From positions 1-64,000 of the forward strand of contig NZ_FOYF01000002.1 of the NCBI RefSeq assembly GCF_900115925.1: a stretch of DNA of 64,000 nt, read 5' to 3'. This DNA comes from Bacillus sp. cl95. GTDB lineage: Bacteria; Bacillota; Bacilli; Bacillales; Cytobacillaceae. Both the position numbers and the translations under genes were made by a program. This document shows, in pieces, positions 28,501 through 38,260 of the stretch; the stretch's first letter is position 1; each line of letters opens with the position of its first letter. The notes beneath the pieces are model-generated. The model ran no database searches and was not told the origin of the DNA. It was given only the letters and a program-made list of their open reading frames with translations.

Positions 28501-29302
28501 CTTTCACGATCTTCTTTTCAATAAAAGCAACGATATTATACATAATGGTGGCAAAGACTGCGATTACGAGTAACGACAATAGGACGAGCGTAAAATTGAA
28601 TACCTGAAATCCATATATAATCATATAACCTAAGCCTTTGGATGAAACGAGGAATTCTCCGACAATTACTCCCACCCAAGAAAGGCCGACGTTAACTTTT
28701 AAAGTAGAAATGATAGTCGGAAGTGACGCAGGAAAGATGGCTTCCTTAAAGCATTGAAATCTCGAAGCACCAAATGATTTAAGGACTTTCAAGTAGTTTG
28801 GATCAACCTCTCTAAAAGCCGTATATACGACAATGGTTGTGATTATGACAGAGATGATGGCACCCATGGCAACAATAGAAGTAAGTCCCGTACCGAGCGC
28901 CACAATCAATATCGGACCCAATGCCACTTTTGGCATTGCATTCAGGATGACGAGATAGGGGTCAATGATCTTTGAAAAAAGAGGAGACCACCATAGAAGG
29001 GCTGCCAAGAGTGTTCCAAGCAATGTTCCTAGGATAAAGCCCAGAATCGTTTCGGTTACTGTGACGCTCAAGTTAGTAACGAGTGAACCATCACCTATTT
29101 TCTCTAAAAAAAGGGACCAAATCTTTGAAGGTGCACTAAACAAAAGAGGATCGATCCATGCCTGCCTGCTCGCTAACTCCCACCCTATGAAAAAGACGAT
29201 GAAGATTAGAATCTGAAAGAAACGGACAATGTTTTTTTCTTTTTTTAAAGACCGAATATATTCCTGATGTAATTGGTTCAAATTAGTTTGTTCCGCTTTC
29301 AA
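28496..29302 (-). CDS. ytlD: ABC transporter permease YtlD
   Basis: 268 aa, BPD_transp_1 family, six membrane helices. The EAA loop is near [26 protein letters not shown]. It belongs with YtlC and YtlA in an importer of the nitrate/sulfonate/taurine/pyrimidine-precursor class; the substrate is not known. The start is TTG 29302 with GGAAGGAG ten bases upstream; it overlaps the ytlC end by 20 bases. The upstream ATG frame (29368) has no site. Confidence 0.9.
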   Translation of the reverse strand: MKAEQTNLNQLHQEYIRSLKKEKNIVRFFQILIFIVFFIGWELASRQAWIDPLLFSAPSKIWSLFLEKIGDGSLVTNLSVTVTETILGFILGTLLGTLLAALLWWSPLFSKIIDPYLVILNAMPKVALGPILIVALGTGLTSIVAMGAIISVIITTIVVYTAFREVDPNYLKVLKSFGASRFQCFKEAIFPASLPTIISTLKVNVGLSWVGVIVGEFLVSSKGLGYMIIYGFQVFNFTLVLLSLLVIAVFATIMYNIVAFIEKKIVKE

Positions 29303-30059
29303 GCGATTCCAGCTCCTTCCATATCGTTTGAAAGACTTGAGGGAAATCTTCATGATTTCTTGCTTCAAAAGGTGTCAGTTTTTTTAATGATTCGGGCATC
29401 TCAAAAATTCGGTGGATTTTTCCAGGTCCAGGTGAGAATAGAATAACGCGGTCGCTCATTGCAATGGCTTCGCCGATGTCATGAGAAACGAGAATGGCCG
29501 TCTTGCCGAATGAAGTTAATGTTGCTGAAACTAAGTCCTCAAGCTTTAATTTAGTTTGATAATCCAGTGCTGAAAAGGGTTCATCGAGCAACAACAGTTT
29601 TGGTTCAGTTGCAAGGGTTCTGACTAAAGCGACACGCTGTCTCATTCCGCCTGATAGCTGTTTTGGTAATTGGTCTTCTACTCCTGATATCCCCATTTGA
29701 TTGAGCAGTCTCAGGGTGGCAAAATGATTTGCCGGAGTAAGGCTACCTGATAGTTTTAGCCCCAATAAAATATTTTCCTCAATGGTCTTCCACGGAAACA
29801 AGTAATCCTGTTGAAGCATGTAACCTATCTGTATTTTTGAAGTAGAGATAGGATTTTTTTCTAAAAAAACTTTTCCTGCTGTGGGTTTCAAGAGTCCTGA
29901 TATGATAGATAATAAGGTTGTTTTTCCACAGCCGCTAGGGCCGAGGAAGGAGACGAATTCTCCTTCCTCAATTTCCATGGACACATCGAAGAGGGCCGTT
30001 TTTGCCGATGTTTTGCTGAAATAGGTGTGATGGATTCCGCTAATAGATAAAAAACTCAT
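29283..30059 (-). CDS. ytlC: ABC transporter ATP-binding protein YtlC
   Basis: 258 aa. Walker [10 protein letters not shown] (residues 40-48), signature LSGGMRQ (135-141) and Walker B LLLLDE (155-160), followed by SALD and the H-loop in [11 protein letters not shown]. Energises the YtlACD importer. Located between ytlA and ytlD in one operon. Confidence 0.94.
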   Translation of the reverse strand: MSFLSISGIHHTYFSKTSAKTALFDVSMEIEEGEFVSFLGPSGCGKTTLLSIISGLLKPTAGKVFLEKNPISTSKIQIGYMLQQDYLFPWKTIEENILLGLKLSGSLTPANHFATLRLLNQMGISGVEDQLPKQLSGGMRQRVALVRTLATEPKLLLLDEPFSALDYQTKLKLEDLVSATLTSFGKTAILVSHDIGEAIAMSDRVILFSPGPGKIHRIFEMPESLKKLTPFEARNHEDFPQVFQTIWKELESLESGTN

Positions 30060-30079
30060 GAGACGGCCTCCTCGTCTAA

Positions 30080-31075
30080 TTAATCTTTAACTTTCGTAGC
30101 AAGTTCTGTATTCACTAACGTTTTGTAATCCACTTGTTTAGGGAGTTCTCCGGCTTCGTCCATAATATTTTGCAAGTTGTTCCATTCTTCTTCATCCAAA
30201 ATAGGATCTGTTGCAAAGGAACCTTGACTCTTATAGCGCTCGACAACCGTTTCGATTAAGGAAAGGTCGGTATCTTTGAAGTAAGGCTGAATCACTGATG
30301 CAATTTCTTTTGCACTATGGGTGTCTACCCACTGTTGCGCTTTATAGATGGCTGCCGTGAATTTTTCCATCACGTCTTTATTTTCCTTCATGTAGCTTTC
30401 CTTTGCCATGAACGTGGTATAAGGAATATGTCCGGATTCCTTACCAAAAGATGCGACGATGTAGCCTTTTCCTTCTTTTTCAAAGACACTAGCAGTAGGT
30501 TCGAAAAGTTGAACAAAATCGCCTGTGCCGGAAGCGAATGCATTTGCGATATTGGCAAAGTCAATATTCTGAATCAGATTGAGGTCATTATGAGGATCAA
30601 TTCCGTGATTTTTAAGGACGAATTCACCGGCCATTTGCGGCATGCCGCCTTTTCGTTGACCAAGGAATGTGCTTCCTTTTAACATATCCCAAGTGAAATT
30701 TTCAATTTTTTCACGGGATACCAAGAAGGTGCCATCGGTTTGCGTGAGTTGGGCAAAATTGATAACGGGGTCTTTTGAACCTTGGGCATAAACATAAATA
30801 GAAGTTTCAGACCCAACAAGAGCTACGTCTGCTCCATTTGATAATAAAGCGGTCATGGTTTTATCTCCGCCCCAAGTGGTTGTCAATTCTACATCCAATC
30901 CTTCTTCTTTAAAAAAGCCTTTTTCGATAGCTACATATTGAGGTGCATAGAATATGGAGCGCGTTACTTCCGCAATGCGGACCTTTTGAACTTCTTCCTT
31001 GTTACAAGCTGCCAGTGGAATAATGAGAATGCTAATGAGGAGTACGGAAAAACTAATCTTGAACCATTTTATCAT
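30080..31075 (-). CDS. ytlA: ABC transporter substrate-binding lipoprotein YtlA
   Basis: 331 aa. Lipoprotein signal with lipobox LAAC followed by N. NMT1/SsuA-like periplasmic-binding fold (VRIAEVTRSIFYAPQYVAIEKGFFKEEGL). Relatives bind thiamine precursors, sulfonates or nitrate; no THI-box (TPP riboswitch) was seen upstream, which speaks mildly against thiamine precursors. ATG 31075 behind AAGGAGG; first gene of ytlACD. Confidence 0.9.
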   Translation of the reverse strand: MIKWFKISFSVLLISILIIPLAACNKEEVQKVRIAEVTRSIFYAPQYVAIEKGFFKEEGLDVELTTTWGGDKTMTALLSNGADVALVGSETSIYVYAQGSKDPVINFAQLTQTDGTFLVSREKIENFTWDMLKGSTFLGQRKGGMPQMAGEFVLKNHGIDPHNDLNLIQNIDFANIANAFASGTGDFVQLFEPTASVFEKEGKGYIVASFGKESGHIPYTTFMAKESYMKENKDVMEKFTAAIYKAQQWVDTHSAKEIASVIQPYFKDTDLSLIETVVERYKSQGSFATDPILDEEEWNNLQNIMDEAGELPKQVDYKTLVNTELATKVKD

Positions 31076-31184
31076 TGAATTTAACCTCCTTAAGTCTTGC
31101 ATAGTATTAGTGGGCATTTGTCACCTGTGATATCGTATGAAAAGGATAAAAATGTGTGAATGCCTATGAAGGGAGAGAAATATA

Positions 31185-31973
31185 CTGCAAACCATAGATG
31201 GAAAAATAGTCAGCGTACAAGCGTTTCCTTCACCTAATCCGCATGTGGAAATATCCCTCATAACCTATTTGTCGCAAGGTTTAGCCATCAAGGGGATGCT
31301 TGCACAGCCAAAAAAGGAAGGAAATTTTGATGGTTTTTTATATTTAAGAGGAGGTATTAAGAATGTCGGAAAGGTAAGACCTGCGAGGATTGCACAATTC
31401 GCTTCCGAAGGTTTTATTGTATTTGCCCCTTTTTACAGAGGAAACCAAGGTGGGGAAGGCAATGAGGATTTTGCCGGGGATGATCGTCATGATGCCTTTG
31501 CAGCTTATCATTTGTTACGTTCACTTCCGAGAGTCAAGAAGATTCACGTCTTCGGTTTTTCTAGGGGAGGCGTAATGGCACTCATGACCGGAATTGCCTT
31601 TCCTGATGTGGCATCTGTTGTCACTTGGGGAGGTGTAAGTGATATGGAACTTACATATGATGAAAGAAAAGATTTACGCCGAATGATGAAGAGGGTGATA
31701 GGAGGGACACCAACAAAATATCCAGAAAGATATCAGTCCAGAACACCTCTATATGAAATAGAAAAATTGCAGGCACCCGTCCTTATCATTCATGGCATGC
31801 AGGATCGAAATGTCTCCGTTGAACATGCTTTTCGACTCCAGCGAAGACTAGATGAACATGACAAAAAGGTAACAAGCTGGTATTTTAAAGAATATACACA
31901 TTATTTCCCTCCTGCCATTAATCGGAAAATTGTCTCTGATGTTGGAAGATGGATGAAATTACAGAGTGAATGA
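31185..31973 (+). CDS. ytmA: Alpha/beta hydrolase, prolyl-oligopeptidase family (YtmA)
   Basis: Serine hydrolase with nucleophile motif VFGFSRGGVMAL, Asp in IHGMQDRNVS and His in EYTHYFPP. Substrate unknown. The only standard start in frame is GTG 31245, but it has no ribosome site and would remove about 20 residues (LQTIDGKIVSVQAFPSPNPH) that look like the family N-terminus. An AGGGAGAG site lies seven bases before CTG 31185, so a CTG start (262 aa) is proposed; if wrong, the CDS begins at 31245 (242 aa). Confidence 0.85.
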   Translation: MQTIDGKIVSVQAFPSPNPHVEISLITYLSQGLAIKGMLAQPKKEGNFDGFLYLRGGIKNVGKVRPARIAQFASEGFIVFAPFYRGNQGGEGNEDFAGDDRHDAFAAYHLLRSLPRVKKIHVFGFSRGGVMALMTGIAFPDVASVVTWGGVSDMELTYDERKDLRRMMKRVIGGTPTKYPERYQSRTPLYEIEKLQAPVLIIHGMQDRNVSVEHAFRLQRRLDEHDKKVTSWYFKEYTHYFPPAINRKIVSDVGRWMKLQSE

Positions 31974-32032
31974 TGATAAAATTAACGTGAAATTATTTAT
32001 ATGAGATGTAAATTTTGAAAGGGGCCAATTGC

Positions 32033-32275
32033 ATGGGTATGCCATTAGAGTTGAATACGATGATTGTCACAAAGGGTAAAGAGAAGCGCATAGAAGAGAA
32101 CATTTTCGCATTACAAAAAGAGGGCTATCGCTTATATCCAATTGATATCCCAATTGATGTAAGAAAAACGATTGAGAGTGACTCAAATGGTACAGGTGTC
32201 ATAAAGAAAGTAGAATGGCAAAGAAATACTACGGTATTGACTTATCAGTTAGTTTCATTAAACTCAACAAACTAA
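32033..32275 (+). CDS. ytmB: DUF2584 family protein YtmB
   Basis: 80 aa. MGMPLELNTMIVTKGKEKRI start, mixed alpha/beta, no membrane segment. The ATG at 32033 follows GAAAGGGGCC; the frame opens at 32015 without a site. It follows ytmA as in B. subtilis. Function unknown. Confidence 0.88.
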   Translation: MGMPLELNTMIVTKGKEKRIEENIFALQKEGYRLYPIDIPIDVRKTIESDSNGTGVIKKVEWQRNTTVLTYQLVSLNSTN

Positions 32276-32291
32276 GGAATTTAAATAAACG

Positions 32292-32331
32292 CATCAGAAA
32301 AGGCATCCAGTCATTGGATGCCTTTTCTGAT
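32292..32331. terminator. Bidirectional terminator of ytmB and pckA
   Basis: Sixteen-base stem ATCAGAAAAGGCATCC / GGATGCCTTTTCTGAT between the convergent genes. Confidence 0.9.
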
Positions 32332-33920
32332 TAATTGTTGATAGGCCCGCCTTTTTCACTAATTTCAGCAGGGACATTTGCAAACTTTTTGAAGTTTTCT
32401 TGGAACTGACTTGCTAATTCTTTCGCCTTCATTTCGTATGCTTCTGCATCATTCCAAGTCTTGCTTGGCTGGAGTACTTCATCAGGCACACCAGGAACGT
32501 GAAGGGGTATATTTAAACCGAAAATGTCATCGCGAACCGTCTCGACATTATTTAATTCACCTTCAAGAGCTGCTTGTACCATTGCTCTTGTATAAGATAG
32601 CTTCATCCGGCTACCAACTCCATATTCGCCGCCAGTCCAACCTGTGTTAACAAGGAAAACTTTCGCGTTATGCTCGTCAATTTTTTCTCCAAGCATCTCT
32701 GCGTAACGAGTAGCTTGTAACGGTAAGAATGGAGAGCCAAAACACGTTGAGAACGTTGCTTGCGGAGAAGTGATACCACGTTCTGTACCCGCTAGTTTTG
32801 AAGTGTATCCACTTAAGAAATGGTACATGGCTTGTTCTTTTGTCAGCTTTGCAATTGGAGGTAAGACGCCGAATGCATCAGCTGTTAGGAAAACAATCGT
32901 GTTCGGATGTCCTGCTACACTTGGATCAACTATATTTTGGATAGCTTGTAAAGGATAGGCTGCACGAGTATTCTCTGTCAATGTAGCGTCATCATAATCA
33001 GCGACGCGGGTTTCTTTATTAACGACGACATTTTCTAGAACGGAACCAAAGCAAATAGCGTCAAAAATTTGTGGTTCTTTTTCACGGGATAAGTTAATGC
33101 ACTTCGCATAACATCCACCTTCAATATTGAAGACTCCATTTGGAGACCAACCGTGTTCGTCATCTCCGATCAAACGACGATTTTCATCAGCAGATAGAGT
33201 TGTTTTACCTGTGCCAGATAGACCGAAGAATAGAGCAACGTCACCTTCGCGTCCAACGTTAGCAGAGCAATGCATAGAAAGGATGCCTGTTTCAGGTAAC
33301 ATGTAATTCATCACAGAGAAGATGGACTTTTTCATTTCGCCTGCATACTCTGTTCCCCCGATTAAGACTGTTCGTTTTTCAAAGGAAATGATGATGAAAG
33401 TTTCAGAACCTGTTCCATCTACAAGAGGATCTGCTTTGAAATTTGGTGCAGAGATTACAGTGAATTCAGTTTTATGATTTAATAAGTCTTCTTCGTTTGG
33501 ACGAATAAATAATTGGTGGGCAAATAAATTATGCCATGCAAATTCATTGATAACCTGAATCGGCATTTGATATTTTTTATCGGCGCCAGCATATCCGTTA
33601 AAGACAAAGATTTCTTCCTTATTTTTGAGGTAATTGATTACTTTTGTATATAGTTTTTCGAATACTTCTTCTGAAATTGGTTGGTTGACTGGACCCCAAG
33701 CGATTTTATCTTTTGTAGAAGCTTCTTCTACAATATATTTATCTTTTGGGGAACGTCCTGTATAAGTTCCCGTTGTTGCCCGGATAGCACCTGTGGAAGT
33801 GAGGGAACCTTCTTTTCTTTCGAGCACCTTTTCCACAAGTTGAGGAACGGATAATTGAATGTGAACATGGTTTTCTTTTAATAAATCATTTAGTTCATTT
33901 GGGATATGCACAGAGTTCAT
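32331..33920 (-). CDS. pckA: Phosphoenolpyruvate carboxykinase (ATP) PckA
   Basis: 529 aa. Converts oxaloacetate to PEP with ATP, the gateway of gluconeogenesis. The kinase-1a loop [15 protein letters not shown], the DDEHGW segment and the N-terminal [15 protein letters not shown] substrate motif are present. ATG behind AGGAAGG. A CcpN-like operator overlaps the likely promoter, so glucose repression is expected. Confidence 0.97.
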   Translation of the reverse strand: MNSVHIPNELNDLLKENHVHIQLSVPQLVEKVLERKEGSLTSTGAIRATTGTYTGRSPKDKYIVEEASTKDKIAWGPVNQPISEEVFEKLYTKVINYLKNKEEIFVFNGYAGADKKYQMPIQVINEFAWHNLFAHQLFIRPNEEDLLNHKTEFTVISAPNFKADPLVDGTGSETFIIISFEKRTVLIGGTEYAGEMKKSIFSVMNYMLPETGILSMHCSANVGREGDVALFFGLSGTGKTTLSADENRRLIGDDEHGWSPNGVFNIEGGCYAKCINLSREKEPQIFDAICFGSVLENVVVNKETRVADYDDATLTENTRAAYPLQAIQNIVDPSVAGHPNTIVFLTADAFGVLPPIAKLTKEQAMYHFLSGYTSKLAGTERGITSPQATFSTCFGSPFLPLQATRYAEMLGEKIDEHNAKVFLVNTGWTGGEYGVGSRMKLSYTRAMVQAALEGELNNVETVRDDIFGLNIPLHVPGVPDEVLQPSKTWNDAEAYEMKAKELASQFQENFKKFANVPAEISEKGGPINN

Positions 33921-33971
33921 CTGAGAATACCTTCCTTTATCGTTTTTTGTAAGTGTTTACATCTCACCATT

Positions 33972-33982
33972 AGTATAACACA
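33972..33982 (-). promoter_or_regulatory. CcpN-like operator of pckA
   Basis: On the minus strand TGTGTTATACT fits the B. subtilis CcpN consensus TRTGHYATAYW at every position and contains a TATACT -10. CcpN represses pckA and gapB on glucose. Confidence 0.6.
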
Positions 33983-34120
33983 TTGGTTTCAATAATCTAT
34001 ACTAATTAGTCAAATAGTGTTCAAGTTTTAGTTAGTTTAATTATTCTGAAAAATACATTGGCTGGACTGTGTTAATATGAGTTTACTAGTTTTTTATTCG
34101 AATATCCAGGATGGTGGGTC

Positions 34121-34495
34121 ATGAAAATACTTTCATTATATGATGAAAAATGCTCGCTCTGCCAAACTTCAAAGAAATCGTTTATGAAACTCGACTGGCT
34201 TCATAAGGTAAGGTGGGTTTCCTTGCAGGGTTATGAAAAAGACGAACAGTCCCTCTTACTGAATAGAAGCGACTTGCGGAAAGAACTGCATATTATATTG
34301 CCATCAGGCCGCCTGCTAAAAGGATTTTATGCAATCCGAAGATTATTGTTGTGTTTTCCGATTACATTTTTAATCGGAGTATTTCTATATCTCCCATGTA
34401 TGCCCATCATAGGTAATCCGGTTTATAAATGGATAGCCAAAAATCGGTATAAATGGTTGCGAAAGAATTGCAAGGGAGATAGTTGCTCGTTGTAG
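34121..34495 (+). CDS. DCC-family (DUF393) thiol-disulfide protein
   Basis: 124 aa. The DEKCSLCQ motif near the N-terminus (a CxxC of the DCC family), a thioredoxin-like beginning, and a hydrophobic segment LLLCFPITFLIGVFLYLP in the second half. The C-terminus holds two more Cys (NCKGDSC). Probably a redox protein near the membrane; partner unknown. ATG behind GGTGGGTC. It lies between pckA and the metK leader. Confidence 0.82.
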   Translation: MKILSLYDEKCSLCQTSKKSFMKLDWLHKVRWVSLQGYEKDEQSLLLNRSDLRKELHIILPSGRLLKGFYAIRRLLLCFPITFLIGVFLYLPCMPIIGNPVYKWIAKNRYKWLRKNCKGDSCSL

Positions 34496-34526
34496 GATAT
34501 TATGGTTAAAAATGCACAAATAATCG

Positions 34527-34556
34527 TTGACATTGTTCGACAACGTGAGTTATGAT
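34527..34556 (+). promoter_or_regulatory. SigA promoter of the metK leader
   Basis: TTGACA, 18 bases, TATGAT, about 20 bases before the SAM aptamer. Confidence 0.7.
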
Positions 34557-34572
34557 TTTACCTTGAACGGAT

Positions 34573-34757
34573 ACTCTCTTATCCCGAGCTGGTGGAGGGA
34601 CAGGCCCTATGAAACCCAGCAACCTGCTATATGAGAATGGCTACGAAGAGTTGGTCTTTTTCCTAGCGAAGGTGCTAATCTGACGCAAGGCTACGACCTT
34701 GAACGATAAGAGTGAAAGGCCCGGAACAACCTTTCCTCACAGTGGTAAGGTTTTTTG
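34573..34757 (+). ncRNA. SAM-I riboswitch (S-box) with terminator, upstream of metK
   Basis: P1 strands CTCTTATC and GATAAGAG enclose the conserved S-box core: AGCTGGTGGAGGGACAGGCC, GATGAAACCC-type element (CTATGAAACCCAGCAACC) and AAGGTGCTAATCTGACGC. A terminator (AACCTTTCC...GGTAAGGTT then T6) follows at 34728-34757. High SAM favours termination and shuts off metK. Confidence 0.96.
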
Positions 34758-34943
34758 TTTTGATTAAGTCCTTTTATGATAAGAGTTAGGAATAAAGAAT
34801 TTAGTTTATTCCCTTCTAATAAAAATCCTTTGTTTATTTCATACTACTAAGGGAATGAGTACCGTATCAATGTCTGAGGTTCAAGAAGTATTCCTGTAAC
34901 CTTCATAAAACCTCGATGATCACATTATATAGGAGGAATTCAG

Positions 34944-36143
34944 TTGTCAACAAAACGTCGTTTGTTCACTTCTGAATCAGTAACTGAAGGTCATCCGGAT
35001 AAAATCTGTGACCAAATTTCTGATTCCATTTTAGATGCAATTTTAGCAAAGGATGCAAATGCAAGGGTAGCTGCTGAAACTTCAGTAACGACTGGTCTTG
35101 TACTTGTAGCTGGAGAAATCACAACTTCTACTTATGTAGATATCCCAAAAATCGTACGTGAAACAATTAAGAACATTGGTTACAACCGCGCAAAATACGG
35201 GTTTGACTCAGAAACTTGTGCAGTACTAACTTCAATCGATGAGCAATCTGCTGATATCGCAATGGGTGTTGACCAAGCGTTAGAAGCTCGTGAAGGTAAA
35301 ATGTCTGATGAAGAAATCGAAGCAATCGGAGCTGGTGACCAAGGCTTGATGTTCGGTTTTGCTTGTAATGAAACAAAAGAATTAATGCCATTGCCAATCT
35401 CTTTGGCTCACAAATTGGCTCGCCGTTTGACAGAAGTTCGTAAAGAAGAAATCCTTCCTTACCTTCGTCCAGATGGAAAAACTCAAGTTACAGTGGAATA
35501 TGATGAAAACAATAAGCCAGTGCGTATTGATACAATCGTTATTTCTACTCAACATCACCCAGAAGTGACTCTTGAGCAAATCCAACGCAATCTTAAAGAA
35601 TACGTTATCAACCCGGTTGTTCCAAAAGAACTAATCGATGAAAACACTAAATACTTCATTAACCCAACAGGTCGTTTCGTAATCGGTGGACCTCAAGGTG
35701 ATGCTGGTCTTACAGGCCGTAAAATCATCGTTGATACTTATGGCGGATATGCTCGCCACGGCGGTGGAGCATTCTCTGGTAAGGATCCTACAAAAGTTGA
35801 CCGTTCTGCTGCTTATGCTGCACGTTATGTTGCGAAAAATATCGTTGCTGCTGGTCTTGCTGATAAAGTTGAAGTTCAACTTGCATACGCAATCGGTGTA
35901 GCAAAACCAGTATCTATCTCTGTAGATACTTTCGGAACTGGAACAGTAAGTGAAGATGTATTGGTTGATCTTGTAAGTGCAAACTTTGATCTTCGTCCTG
36001 CTGGAATCATCAACATGCTTGACCTTCGTCGTCCGATTTACAAGCAAACTGCTGCTTATGGACATTTCGGTCGTTCTGACGTTGATCTTCCTTGGGAAAG
36101 AACAGACAAAGCTGAAGCATTGCGTGAGCAAGCAAACAAATAA
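34944..36143 (+). CDS. metK: S-adenosylmethionine synthetase MetK
   Basis: 399 aa. Makes SAM from methionine and ATP. Motifs: [13 protein letters not shown] near the N-terminus, [10 protein letters not shown], and [22 protein letters not shown] start behind AGGAGGAA, as in B. subtilis. The leader carries a SAM riboswitch, so its product controls it. About 185 bases between the riboswitch terminator and the start show no other feature. Confidence 0.98.
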   Translation: MSTKRRLFTSESVTEGHPDKICDQISDSILDAILAKDANARVAAETSVTTGLVLVAGEITTSTYVDIPKIVRETIKNIGYNRAKYGFDSETCAVLTSIDEQSADIAMGVDQALEAREGKMSDEEIEAIGAGDQGLMFGFACNETKELMPLPISLAHKLARRLTEVRKEEILPYLRPDGKTQVTVEYDENNKPVRIDTIVISTQHHPEVTLEQIQRNLKEYVINPVVPKELIDENTKYFINPTGRFVIGGPQGDAGLTGRKIIVDTYGGYARHGGGAFSGKDPTKVDRSAAYAARYVAKNIVAAGLADKVEVQLAYAIGVAKPVSISVDTFGTGTVSEDVLVDLVSANFDLRPAGIINMLDLRRPIYKQTAAYGHFGRSDVDLPWERTDKAEALREQANK

Positions 36144-36151
36144 TTATATTG

Positions 36152-36187
36152 GGGAGTTACATAAAAAATGTAACTCCTCTTTTTATT
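36152..36187 (+). terminator. Terminator of metK
   Basis: Ten-base-pair stem GGAGTTACAT / ATGTAACTCC followed by TCTTTTTATTTT. Confidence 0.92.
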
Positions 36188-36206
36188 TTCACGTCTATAA
36201 AAAGAG

Positions 36207-36234
36207 GTTTACACAGTAAAGAATAAGTGTAAAC
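36207..36234. repeat. Inverted repeat upstream of asnB
   Basis: GTTTACAC and GTGTAAAC flank 12 bases. It lies about 130 bases before asnB and could be an operator; no regulator is recognised. Confidence 0.5.
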
Positions 36235-36361
36235 TTCCTTTGGTACCTGAATTTTCCTATGGCTTTCAGTGCCATTTTCTGATGAATAATGATAGTATAA
36301 GAAGGTATGTAAACAAAAGCGAAAAATCGCATGAAACGAAACGGAGTAGGTGACTTACATA

Positions 36362-38257
36362 ATGTGTGGTTTTATTGGATGTGTACACGATCAGACACAA
36401 AATTACATTGATGAACAAAAGCAACTTTTCAAGAATATGAACGATATTATTACTCATCGTGGTCCAGACGATGATGGATACTTCTATGATGAGCATATAC
36501 AATTTGGTTTCCGCCGTCTAAGCATTATTGATATTGAAAGCGGGCATCAGCCATTAACATACGAAAATGAACGCTATTGGATTATTTTCAATGGTGAGGT
36601 TTATAACTATGTAGAGTTGCGTGAAGAACTTCTTAAAGAAGGCCTTACTTTTGCAACAAGCTCTGATACTGAAGTCATCATTGCTTTATATAGTCACTTA
36701 AAAGAAAAAGCTGTTGAAAAACTTCGTGGAATGTTCGCGTTTGTTATTTGGGACAAAGAAGAGAAAAAACTTTTTGGTGCACGTGACCATTTCGGAATCA
36801 AACCTTTCTTCTATTTTGAAGATGGTGAGCGAACGCTTTTTGGATCCGAGAAAAAGAGTATCTTGCTTGCTCTTGAAAACGATAAATTGAACTATGAATC
36901 ACTACAGCATTACTTAACTTATCAATTCGTTCCTGAGCCAGAAACAATGTCAGCGGGTATCCACAAGTTGGAGCCGGGACATTATTTCACGAAAAAAATA
37001 GGTTCGAAGATGGAGATTAAACGTTACTGGAAAGCGAATTTCCAACCCGTACAAAAATCAGAGTCAGAATTTGTTAAAGAAATCAAAGATGTTCTTTTTG
37101 ACTCTGTGAAGATGCATATGCGCAGTGATGTTCCTGTCGGTTCGTTCTTATCAGGTGGAATCGATTCATCCATCATTGCTTCTATCGCAAAAGAATATCA
37201 CCCCTCGATCAAGACTTTCTCTGTAGGCTTTGAAAGAAACGGATTCAGTGAAATTGATGTTGCGCAGGAAACAGCTGATAAATTAGGTGTTGAAAATATC
37301 AGTTATGTGATCACACCTCAAGAGTACATGAATGAACTTCCGAAAATCATGTGGCATATGGATGACCCATTAGCGGATCCTGCATGTGTTCCATTGTATT
37401 TTGTCGCACGTGAAGCGAGAAAGCACGTAACAGTTGTACTTTCAGGTGAAGGTGCAGATGAATTGTTCGGTGGTTACAATATTTATCGTGAACCACAATC
37501 GCTTGAAGTGTTCAATAAGATTCCACGCGTAGGTAAGTCGTTGTTACGAGGCATTGCAGGTATGATGCCAGAAGGTACAAAGGGGAAGAGTTTTATTGAG
37601 CGCGGTGTGACGCCGATGGAAGAACGCTATATTGGTAATGCAAAAATGTTCACGGAAGAAGAAAAACGTGACCTTCTTAACGTTTATAAAGAAGGCTTGA
37701 ATTATACAGACATTACAAAGCCGTTGTATCAGGAAAGTAAGGGTTATGATCCTGTAGATCGCATGCAGTATATTGACATCCATACATGGATGCGCGGAGA
37801 TATCTTATTAAAAGCAGATAAGATGACGATGGCTCACTCATTGGAGTTGCGCGTGCCATTCCTAGATAAAGTTGTCTTTGATGTTGCTTCCAAGATTCCT
37901 ACAAGTTTGAAAACGGCCAATGGAACAACAAAGTACATTTTACGTAAAGCTGCTGAAGGTGTCGTACCTGATCATGTCTTAACACGTAAGAAATTAGGCT
38001 TCCCGGTACCGATTCGTCATTGGCTGAAGGATGAAATGAACGATTGGGCAAAAAAAATAATCCGCGAAAGCGACACGGATCATTTGTTCAACAAATCATA
38101 TATGCTTAAGCTTTTGGATGAACATTGCCAAGGTAGGGCAGATAATAGCCGTAAAATATGGACTGTGCTTATGTTCATGATATGGCACCAAGTATACGTT
38201 GAAAATAAATATTCTTTTCAACAGGATTACATGAACGCAAAAGCTCTTCAACATTAG
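36362..38257 (+). CDS. asnB: Asparagine synthetase (glutamine-hydrolysing) AsnB
   Basis: 631 aa from ATG 36362, so that Cys2 becomes the N-terminal nucleophile of the glutaminase domain (MCGFIGCVH, THRGPDDDGY, FNGEVYNY). The synthetase domain has the ATP pyrophosphatase loop SFLSGGIDSS and SGEGADELFGGYN. The frame opens 12 bases earlier, but that start would bury Cys2. Together with metK it keeps the B. subtilis order; the ytnA permease that follows there is absent here. Confidence 0.96.
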   Translation: MCGFIGCVHDQTQNYIDEQKQLFKNMNDIITHRGPDDDGYFYDEHIQFGFRRLSIIDIESGHQPLTYENERYWIIFNGEVYNYVELREELLKEGLTFATSSDTEVIIALYSHLKEKAVEKLRGMFAFVIWDKEEKKLFGARDHFGIKPFFYFEDGERTLFGSEKKSILLALENDKLNYESLQHYLTYQFVPEPETMSAGIHKLEPGHYFTKKIGSKMEIKRYWKANFQPVQKSESEFVKEIKDVLFDSVKMHMRSDVPVGSFLSGGIDSSIIASIAKEYHPSIKTFSVGFERNGFSEIDVAQETADKLGVENISYVITPQEYMNELPKIMWHMDDPLADPACVPLYFVAREARKHVTVVLSGEGADELFGGYNIYREPQSLEVFNKIPRVGKSLLRGIAGMMPEGTKGKSFIERGVTPMEERYIGNAKMFTEEEKRDLLNVYKEGLNYTDITKPLYQESKGYDPVDRMQYIDIHTWMRGDILLKADKMTMAHSLELRVPFLDKVVFDVASKIPTSLKTANGTTKYILRKAAEGVVPDHVLTRKKLGFPVPIRHWLKDEMNDWAKKIIRESDTDHLFNKSYMLKLLDEHCQGRADNSRKIWTVLMFMIWHQVYVENKYSFQQDYMNAKALQH

Positions 38258-38260
38258 GAA

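Noticed and set aside
31076-31244. Search for a TPP riboswitch upstream of ytlA
   Set aside because: No conserved CTGAGA or ACCTGATC-type core is visible on either strand.
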